A stretch of 64,000 nucleotides of DNA from Ceraceosorus guamensis (lineage: Eukaryota > Basidiomycota > Exobasidiomycetes > Ceraceosorales > Ceraceosoraceae): contig NW_020290055.1 in assembly GCF_003144195.1 (NCBI RefSeq), forward strand, positions 1-64,000. Reading direction: 5' to 3'. Position numbers and translations under genes: made by a program. The notes beneath the pieces are model-generated. The model saw only the letters and a program-made list of their open reading frames with translations, was not told where the DNA came from and made no database searches. Shown here piece by piece: positions 55,824-64,000 of the stretch (the stretch's first letter is position 1; every line of letters begins with the position of its first letter).

Positions 55824-57866
55824 TCACCTGGCGTACGCTCCGCTCTCTTTCTCGTTGAGTACTTCGAGTGGATATGCATCCTTGTCCTTGCTATGTGACC
55901 GCGACTGGGCTGGCTGCGAGTGATCATGTGGTTGCTGACCCTGAGCGCCATGACTTAAAGACGAGACGGAAGGTGCGGCCGATAATTGCCCAGTGCTTCC
56001 CTTGTACGCTCTCGCATACTCGGCAGCTCGGCTTGGACCTCGCGATGAGCCTCCTGCGCCGTTTGGCCCCGCATGTCCCTTCTCGGCCCAAACATGAGCG
56101 CCGCTATCCGTGGAGGCAGGCAATCTGCTATCATGGGATTGTTGAGCGCCTGCATGGCCTGATCCGATGTCAGGCGAGCCGAGCGCAGGCGCCCCGGTGC
56201 CGCCCGCTCTCGAAGGGCCAGCGCTCTGTCCACCTGTCTCCGCCAAAGGTTGGTCTGCAAGCGTATATGCCATGCTAGATGTCTGAGACGAGCTGGCAGC
56301 GTCGGTATCCCGATCCCGGTTTCGCCTGACTCGGAAGTAAGATTTGCGCGTTTGTTTGAGGTGGTCGAACGGCACAAAGCTGCATGACAGTGCGACGCCA
56401 CGTGAGTCGCTAGCGAGGTTTTCACGCAAAATTGTCAGCACTTACTGCTCTTCCATTTGTCGCAACTCAGGCGTGAGTGAGCTCAGCTCTCGCTTTTCGT
56501 CTCGCTTCTTAGCCTTGAGCGGATTATCTTCCAGCAACAGTTCCTCGAGTTCGTGCGTAGCATCGAAATTGGCCCGTTTGCTCTGAAAACGAGGAGGAAG
56601 TCTGCGATTCAGCCAAGTCAATCGGCGATCGGTGCAGCTCGACCATGACTTACATCTGGCTCAAAGGGTGGAGTAGCTTCCTTGGTCTCTAGAGCATCCC
56701 AATCCACGCTAGCAAACCAGGGGTGCTGCTTAAAGTCCTCTATGCCGTTCCGACAGCCCATGCGTTTCTTGACGTCCCGCTCCAGCAGACCACGTATGCA
56801 TGTGATGCACTCCCTGCTCACGATGTTCTCGACATTTTCAGGAAAGGAACACCTGTCGTGCAATATTGAGTGCGTCAATGCGCTGTTGGTCTTGCCCCTA
56901 AATGGCCGCCTTCCAAACAGAAGCTCGTATGCCATGACGCCCAAGCTCCACCAGTCCACAGTGCTTAAATAGCCGCGCTTGGCTAGCACTTCTGGTGCCA
57001 TGTATGCCATACTACCGGCAACCGAGGTCAGCGGCCTTCTGTGAGAGAAGTGAACTGCGATGTTGAAATCCGTCAAGTGGGCATGACCTTTCTCATCTAG
57101 CAACACGTTGTCCGGCTTTAGATCTCGATGCACAATCTGCAGCCGGTGAAGGTAATCTAGGCCTAACGCGAGTTCAGCAACATAGAACCGCACCACCTCT
57201 TCTTTCATATTGCCCGATCTATCCAAGTGAAAGCGCAGGTCACCGCCGAGCATCAGATCGAGAACCATGAACAGATTCTCGTCGTCTTGAAAGGCGTACT
57301 ATGTCGGAGCCACAGATGGTGTCAGGCGCTCTGCTGCCGCCTAGGATAGCGTCGACGATGAGTACTCACCCGCAAGTTGCAGATGAAAGGGCTCTCTATC
57401 TCTTCTAGTAACCTCCTCTCCTGTATGATGTTTGAGACCGCTCGCATCTTGACACATTTGGCCTTGTTGATGTACTTGAGCGCGTACAAGTTCTGGAGAA
57501 AGAGACGGGTCGTTCAGTCGAGAACAGATGGGCGTAAGACGAAATAAAGATAAACTCGCTCTGCCCACAAAGATCCCACACACACGTCCGCATCGTCTAC
57601 CACTACGCACCTTTGTCTGCTTGTGCTGAACCACTCGCACCTTTCCGAACGCACCCTTGCCTACCGCCCTGAGCAGGTAGAAGTGGTACAAGTCTACCGG
57701 CCCGTCGAAGTCGATCACCTGTGATGAAGCAGTGGAGCAAGCTCTGGTCAGAGGCTGCAAGCACATCTTCCGACCGCGGGCCTTTCGCCATTGCTTGTCT
57801 GAGCAGACCCGCAGGCTTCGCTCGCCAACTCACCTCCGCCTTACAGCATGAGCATATGGCGCCCAT
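55824..57866 (-). CDS. AGC-type Ser/Thr kinase, STK32/YANK family
   Basis: Membrane-anchored kinase, 533 residues. Six exons: 57866-57834, 57718-57611, 57492-57370, 57298-56654, 56582-56446 and 56379-55824. The start MGAICSCCKAE carries Gly2 and a Cys cluster, fitting N-myristoylation plus palmitoylation as in STK32. Kinase landmarks: GKGAFGKV at residues 31-38, Lys53 in YALKYINK, HRDLKPDN with Asp147, and TDFNIAV with DFN (165-167) in place of DFG, the variant known in STK32/YANK kinases; then MAPEVL and DWWSLGVMAYELLFGRRPF. The AGC extension is present (PPFEPDSKRANFDATHELEE and MEEHFVPFDHL). The 155-residue tail is Ser/Gly/Ala-rich and disordered. Upstream pathway unknown. Confidence 0.9.
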
Positions 57867-58698
57867 CTTGCAGCGCTGACGTGTCCTCAAGCCAAGCTCC
57901 AAGCGCCAATTGCAATCACTCGGTGAAGGTGATAGTCAGGATCAAGTCGAGCGTCAAATGCAGCAGTCTCGAGATCCTGCGCTCGGCGACCGATGGCGGA
58001 CAGGCGTGAGCTCGGCGCACGATGAATCGGTAGCTCGTCGAAGGGTGTTCGACCTGAGTATTTGATATGATGAGAGTTCAAGTTGATTGAGCAGCCGTTG
58101 CTGACAATGTAGGGCCGTTGTAGGCGTTGAAAGGGCAGACCAGAGGCGCAGGGGTCCCAGTGCAACGAGGACTTGGAGGAGGCACGTGTACGCTTCTCTT
58201 TGCCGCTCGTTCGCGAGTTTCGAGGTGAAGACAGTTTGAAGACCGAAAGACCTCGCTGCTGACTCTGACCGGATGTCCGACCGTGTCGTGTCAGACACAC
58301 CCAAAGTCGACGTGGGCAGCCCCTTGAGTGTGCTTGTAGAGGAGCAATGACGAGCGCGCGGTAGCTATCTGCGCGATGTCTGCGCTTGCGCGAGTTGAGC
58401 TTGGCGATGTGAGCAGCTGTGTAGGCAATTAACACGATTCCGACAATCGCAACGGCGGTTCTTGCTCAAAGGCGCCGGTCGGCGTCTACAGGGGCGGACG
58501 GCGTTGGCTCTCAAATAGAGGGTGATGCAGGCGTTCGGAAGGTGCTCAAGTCCCGAGCTGTCTGCAGGTACAGAGAAAGCGATGTGTTCTTGGTCAGGAG
58601 GATAATTGTGCGCTCGAAGAAAGAAAGGCGGGCGCGGGAGGTAGTAGGAAGAAACGAACAGAGTTGGATGGCGATGCTGGTGCTGTGAGTTGGCAACA

Positions 58699-58702
<4 letters not shown>

Positions 58703-58736
<34 letters not shown>
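58703..58736. repeat. CAG trinucleotide tract (about 11 units)
   Basis: Perfect microsatellite, flanked on the left by CAACAGCAACAG. Confidence 0.9.
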
Positions 58737-58737
<1 letters not shown>

Positions 58738-58975
58738 GTCGCAGTTGCACGAATGACGGCTAAGTATTCGGTCACGAAAGGTGAAGGCTGATGAGAGGAT
58801 GGGATGGGCTTCGCTCACTCGTGACGCCAGTCAGACTCGAGGTCCACTCTGACTGCACTCGCGACTATACAGTACTGCCAAGTCTAAAAAGGTGGTTCAC
58901 ACGCGCTGCTGCTGTGGGTATGTTTAGAGAGGATGCGGCGGTGATGCAGCATGCACACGCCAGCCAGGTAGACAG

Positions 58976-58977
<2 letters not shown>

Positions 58978-59007
<30 letters not shown>
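58978..59007. repeat. CAG trinucleotide tract (10 units)
   Basis: Second CAG tract, about 240 bases from the previous one and in the same orientation. Confidence 0.9.
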
Positions 59008-59074
59008 TATGCATGCAGACAGCCAAGTGGTTGGACGGGACAACACAGAGACGGACCTCTCTGCGTGATGTACT

Positions 59075-59090
59075 CACACTCACGAGTGTG
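59075..59090. repeat. Perfect inverted repeat (7-2-7)
   Basis: CACACTC, AC, GAGTGTG, directly followed by ACTCGTGACT, another copy of the recurrent CTCACGAGT-type motif. It could be a dimeric factor site. Confidence 0.6.
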
Positions 59091-60778
59091 ACTCGTGACT
59101 GTATGTGCTGCTGGCTGTACGAATGCTTCGATTGCCGCCGTTGCCGTCGCTGCTGCTTGTGCGCAGACTTGCTCTCTCAATTGCGCCGTCCAACTGCGCC
59201 GCACTCCGCCACGTTAGAAGACGCTGCCTCCTGTGCAGCATATGGCAGCAGTCAGAGAACCTAGACTGACTTGCTGCATGCGTGCATATATACATGCATG
59301 CCTGCTTGCCTCCGTGTCAACAATCTTGAATGCATAGTCACTCACGCGAGTTTGAGTGCGCTTTGACGCCAGTCCAATTTGAGTAGAGTCTTGCGTTGAA
59401 GCCGCCCTTTAGATCTTGAGTCTTACCAAATACGATATTTGTTGAGTGCATTCAAGCAAGTCAGCAAGCACATAATTGAACCAAGAACGCTGCTGCAAAA
59501 CAAAATTGGAGTGATTATTTTAATGTCAAAAATTAAAAGACACCCACAGGTATTCACGAACTCCATTATCATTCTACGATTCTTGATTCAAATTAGCGCC
59601 AGCACGTCCTGGTTCAAAGCCAGGGGCGCTTTTGACTGAAGCGTTCACATTATTTCGCACGTCTGGAGCTCGAATCAAGATTCCGATCAGCAAAGTCAAA
59701 TCATTGAAGATGGCCCTCGACTCCATGCAAAGCGGATGAAGCTGTGAGGGGGAAAGGTCTGAAAAACGGCCATGACAAAAGCTCGCGGAGCTGTGGACTG
59801 TTTCTTGTATTCGAGATTGATTGCCACCAGAGTTCCAACTCGAGACTCTTCATGCCTGCACCAATCAAGTCGCTCGCTCTCCTTCGCGAAATTGGAATCT
59901 GCCAGCCTTGAACGGGCTGGTCAATCCGCTATCCCACTCCCTCACTAATCACGAAGCCTTCTGCGCGCTACATCGTGGGATCGTCACCAATTCCTAGGAA
60001 GCCCATAGACACGGGTCGTGGATCAAGCGTCACCTCATCGTGGTTCTCACGCGCTCAGATGGGCACAGTCCCATGAGTGATGGGCACGGGGATACAGTAG
60101 CGTCGAACCCATTTCGCGCTAAGAAAAGCAGGTGCTTTCGCCGCAAGGTGGAGAAGCCAAGAGACAAGATGTCTTCCGTCTTTTATGCGTCTCTGCTGTA
60201 CAGCGGCACACGCCCTTTTGAACATTTGGTGCAGTGAGCTAGGGCGAGGTGTGCTTTCGCTGCACAAGTCACACAGGCACGTTACCTTGAGATAGTCCGT
60301 CACTCTAATCGCTCACGAATCGAGCGCAACGAGACCCAAGACTGAGGTGAACTGCTCACGCAAATCAAGAGGTCTCCGATGAATAACATTGCGTCAAGCC
60401 TCGGCCTCGCGGCCCGGCGCCGCCAGTAAAGGTATGTTGCACAAGTGAGTGTGAGTGTCAGCGCAGCACTCTGAATCCGCTGGCTAAAGAAAGTTTTGGA
60501 CCGGCGAAAAGAAGACTTGGCAGGTTCATCCACGTTGGAGGCTACTGTTACAGGTGCGCTTCGACAAGGGATCTTCTGGCGAGCTCTCGATGCGAATCGA
60601 AGCGAGATGTGCAAGTGGAGCTGAAAACGTTGAGCGAAGCGGAGAAATTTGGGAATGTCAAAGGTGCTAGATGATGCAGGAGGGTATCGTCCGTAGGTCG
60701 GGTGGTATCGTCATGGACGAGGGGCTCGATACGTGTCACAAAGGAGCATTGACGCGGTCAGGAGAGTGACCCGGTAGT

Positions 60779-63700
60779 CTAGCCCCGATAAATGTGATCC
60801 GTGGGGAAAATCACCCCGTCATGTCTCACGAGCGTGATAGGCGAAGGCCCGCGGAGAACTTCGCCGCCCACACTGACGTCGTGCGAGGGAGGAGGGGCGC
60901 AAAGCCAGGTAGTCGTGGACTGCCTTTCGACTTGGTCACAGCGCCAGTCGCCAAAGTAGACGAAGAGGTTGTGACCAAAATTTTCACCAAAGAGCGTGAT
61001 CCATTCGCTTCCACTAGTTGTGCGCGAGGCGGGGCTCGCGGTGTGTGCAAATTGTGTCCGTGTCCGCTGTGGGGCGGTGAAGTGGTGAAGCACGGGAATC
61101 GGTGTGATGGGCTCTCTCGGTGTTGGCACTGTGATTAAATGAGCGACACTGCGATCCGCTTTCGGCGCCTTAGGTCTAATGCCGTCAACAATCCTAGGCG
61201 GGATGTAGAAAGTGTGTCGAGCGATGTCGGTGCCTACGATGGTCCAAATGTCAGTGTCCTTGACTTCGATGGACCACGTCGATCCGGCAGGAGGACCTCC
61301 GACAGAGGACTCTGTGGAACCAGCAGACGTCGCAAACGAGCTGGTTCGACGCAGATGTTCGCCTTTGCCAGGCGAGCTTGTGCCGGAGGCACTGCCAGTG
61401 CCCGACAGCTGCTGTATGTGATTGACTGTCGACATGGACTGGCCTCTGCGTCTGCTTTTGCTAGCGGCATTCTGCGCAGCGCGTTCCTTGTGTTGTATGA
61501 CAGAGGAAGAGACTCGCCGCGGCCTACGAGCCTTTGAGGAGTCGGCGGCCGAGGATGTTGATGCCCCAGACTCCTGCGAGGCAGATCCCACGCCCTGAGA
61601 CGCGACATTGGAGCTCATCGAAAGTCCACTGCCAATCGATGGCTGGTGACGAGCTTGCGCTACGCTATGCCTGGTCTGTGCAGCTGCGTACGCCGCAGCC
61701 GTCGCAGCAGTGGGACTGGTTGGGGGCGTGCCGAGGAACTTCTTCGACTCGTCGAGCATCATGGCGTCGTGCTGAGGGAATGTCATTGGTGTGATTGGGG
61801 TCGTGGGAGCGGAAATACCGCCCACGTTCGGCACCCATCGACGAGGCTCATCAGGATTGCGCATGCCGACCTGATCATTGTTGCATGAGAGGAATGGACG
61901 GCTGTCTCCTGGCGGCCGAAGCTCTCCCGAGGGATGGCGAACGTTTGGGTCCGGAGCTGGGACTTTGAAGTTGTCAAGCACCTCCAACGCAATCTTGTGC
62001 AGCTGAGAGACAGGATCGCCGAGCGCTTCGCTGCAAGGATAGAAGCCCTCGGATCCGAACGTCCTGCTTCCACCCATCACTGTCGTACCCTTGTCCACCC
62101 TACGAATCACCATCACGGGGCTCACAACGCCAGTCTGCAGGCACTGCAGCACGACTGGCTGATTGTAATGGATCGGTCTAGGTGCTGCGCCGTACGCCGT
62201 GGCGGGATAAGCGCATTCGGGTGGCGTGGGAAAGCGGGCTGCCTCGGACTCTGGTGTGGCCTTGTGACTCAACGTCGATTTAGCTGGATCCACGAGATAC
62301 ACGATGAAGGCGTCCCAACTGGATATTTTTGCCATGAAGCAGGAAGGAGGCTCCGACGTGCTAGGCAAAGAAGTTTCTTGCGCAGCTGTAGTGAAGGTCT
62401 GGCCATCAGATCCCTTGAGCCACGTTGGAGCTCCAGACACGCAAAGATAACGCGTCGAGACCGTTTGACCTCGCAGGCGATGGAAAAGCGAGATTGTCGT
62501 GCCGTGATTGACACACACTGCGCAAAAGTTAAACTATTAGTTGACAGAATGGGACGGTGCTTGGCTACCGCATATCAGCGCCCGACTCACAGTCAGCATT
62601 TCTCGCGCTTTGGCGTTTCTTGCTTGGCTTGCTGATGACTTTGATCTGCTTGCTCGGAAAGTGTCCGAGGAGATGGTGCTCGTCTGGATTGCGACCGGGC
62701 ATGCTAATCGTGACGTTTGCCTCGCAGTATCGGCGTTTTTCATCGAGGTCGTTGATGAAGAGCTGCTTGGCGATGCATCTGCCAGAGATTGCTAACTCAG
62801 TGGAGCCATTCCCGCTGACGTCAATCAAGCGACCACTGTTTGCGGCCCATTCGAGTGATCCATCCTGAATCGAATGCTGTTCGCCACTAATGCTCACGAC
62901 CACTCGTGGGGGAGCGACCCCCATGGCATGTTCGGACATGGTTCCAGGACCGTCTACGAAAGTGGGAGTGGGTTTCTGCGCCGATGTCCACCAGCTGCTA
63001 CCAATCAGCACGACCATGGGCGGAGGACAAAGAAAGCTGGAGGACGCAATCATTGCAGGGTTCAGCGGGAAAGCACGCCACCACGAGGCACCTTCACAGC
63101 ACTAACCGCTTCTCGACGCCATAGCTTTTCTGTCCGACTTTGCTGGTCATCACCAGGACAGTGCGCTCGCCGAGACCGAGTCGACTTGAGCTTGACAGGT
63201 AATTGTCCATCGTGTCGCTGCAGACATGATGCAAGATGGTAAGTGCACTGTGACTATTGTGGGCCCGAGGCATTGGCGCGGCTCAGAAGGCACTCACGAA
63301 ATGAAGCTCAGGCAATCAGTCGGTTCGGCGTCGCCTGAAAGCGCGGGAGACATTGTCGGATTGCTCGCCATCCGCAGAAAGGACGCTTGCTGAAGCGTGC
63401 TTGGGTGAATGCCCGGACGGTACGCTCTCTTGAGCACCACTGCCGTTCTGGCTGGACCAATGCCCGAAAGACCACTATGACCGACAGGAAAGCCATCTGA
63501 CCGCATGACTCCTAATCTGCCGCTGGCTGCCTGAACAGTCTGCGAAGGAACAAACGCAGAGCGCCTCGACCCACTGGGCGACGATGCAGCACCAGAAGCG
63601 CGCTGTGCGCGATTCGGCGACCCTTGATCGAAGCGCAATTGACCGCCACCGTGCCCGCCCTCACCAAAATAGAAGGACAGTGGCTGTTGGGACGCATGGT

Positions 63701-63989
63701 GAGCTACATTGGGATACGCCGCACTTTCAAGCGAGGGCTGATAGTGCTGAGCAGCCATTTGCTGGGCCTGCTGATGACCGATCAAGGAACCTGCTTGAGG
63801 GGCCATGGAGTGGGAAACAAGAGGAAGCTGGTGCTGACCTCTAGAATGGTGGGTGCCCGGGGGCCCCTCGTCTTCCTCCATGATGGTTGGTGTGCTGCCG
63901 CCATCTCGATTGGTTTGAGAACCTATATGAGCGTTGGCTGCCAAGGCGTGAGCAAGGTTGTGATCTGCATAAGCCATGTCATACTCCAT
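60779..63989 (-). CDS. CSL-family transcription factor (CBF1/RBP-J/Lag-1), 5' end uncertain
   Basis: Sequence-specific nuclear DNA-binding protein. Exons: 63989 (or beyond the window)-63298, 63217-63107, 63036-62591 and 62517-60779; 995 residues from 63989. The frame stays open to the window edge, so the true start may lie outside. The first 225 residues are Gln/His/Ser-rich. The RHR-N region includes KVGQKSYGVEKRFLCPPPMV and SGRCIAKQLFINDLDEKRRY, with GRNPDEHHLLGHFPSKQIKV and SKPSKKRQSARNAD. The beta-trefoil has LFHRLRGQTVSTRYLCVSG, VLQCLQTGVVSPVMVIRRVD and DPVSQLHKIALEVLD, then is split by an insert of about 230 low-complexity residues before STWSIEVKDTDIWTIVGTD. The C-terminal RHR/IPT domain ends TLFGENFGHNLFVYFGDW through ITLVRHDGVIFPTDHIYRG. 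Fungal CSL proteins (S. pombe Cbf11/Cbf12) are known for such insertions. Confidence 0.93.
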
Positions 63990-64000
63990 AGGACGTTGGG

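Larger units (their letters stand above)
57867..60778. other. Gene-poor region of about 2.9 kb
   Basis: No supportable gene. It has two CAG tracts, a perfect inverted repeat at 59075-59090, an AT-rich patch at about 59410-59600 clearly below the local GC level, and GATTCTTGATTCAAATT at 59578-59594, identical to 6446-6462. Confidence 0.5.

Noticed and set aside
57887-58435. 182-codon minus-strand frame upstream of the kinase as a possible extra N-terminal exon
   Set aside because: MGAICSCC at 57866 is a convincing natural start for the STK32 family; no splice path is needed upstream.

Overview
This window reads as nuclear DNA of a basidiomycete yeast or smut-type fungus, most likely in Ustilaginomycotina. 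The coding protein families are fungal. Introns are mostly 60-110 nt with GTGAGT/GTAAGT donors and CTGAC/CTAAC branch sites. GC is moderately high. The gene-free stretches carry CAG/CTG tracts and recurrent ATTCACGATT and CTCACGAGTCACGA-like motifs of the kind I associate with smut-fungus intergenic DNA. The clade is inference; no rRNA or other marker is present. All exon structures below were read by eye from splice signals, frame continuity and family resemblance.

Layout, left to right: C-terminal part of a GH2 beta-mannosidase (+); an MFS sugar/polyol transporter (+, 7 exons); a protein with a TFIIB/Brf-type zinc ribbon (+, intronless); a GNAT acetyltransferase (+, 5 exons, one of 16 nt); a Sym1/Mpv17 membrane protein (+); a Tma46/ZC3H15 CCCH protein (-, 8 exons); a PWWP protein with a LEDGF-like C-terminal helical domain (+); a 1143-residue class 3 (DAG-lipase-like) lipase (-, intronless); a second sugar transporter (-, 5 exons); a gene-poor stretch of about 4 kb; a small two-exon predicted secreted protein (-); a fused proline/shikimate enzyme gene (-); a DHA1-like MFS transporter with a very long loop (+); a secreted GMC oxidoreductase (-); a coiled-coil protein resembling the inner kinetochore subunit CENP-U/Ame1 (-), divergent from GAR1 (+); FIP1 (-); a secreted or single-pass Cys-rich protein (+); an STK32/YANK-type AGC kinase (-); and a CSL-family transcription factor (-) that reaches the right edge.

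The standout is the gene at 31176-34123. One continuous exon runs from the C-terminal half of gamma-glutamyl phosphate reductase (proline pathway) through a short linker into 3-deoxy-D-arabino-heptulosonate 7-phosphate synthase (first step of the shikimate pathway). There is no stop codon and no methionine at the junction. I know of no established pathway reason for these two enzymes to be joined.

The genes do not form a cluster with a shared function. There is a loose carbohydrate theme (beta-mannosidase next to a sugar transporter, and a second transporter further on). Otherwise this is ordinary housekeeping chromatin: RNA processing (GAR1, FIP1), translation (Tma46), transcription (Brf-like, CSL, PWWP) and signalling (kinase, lipase).
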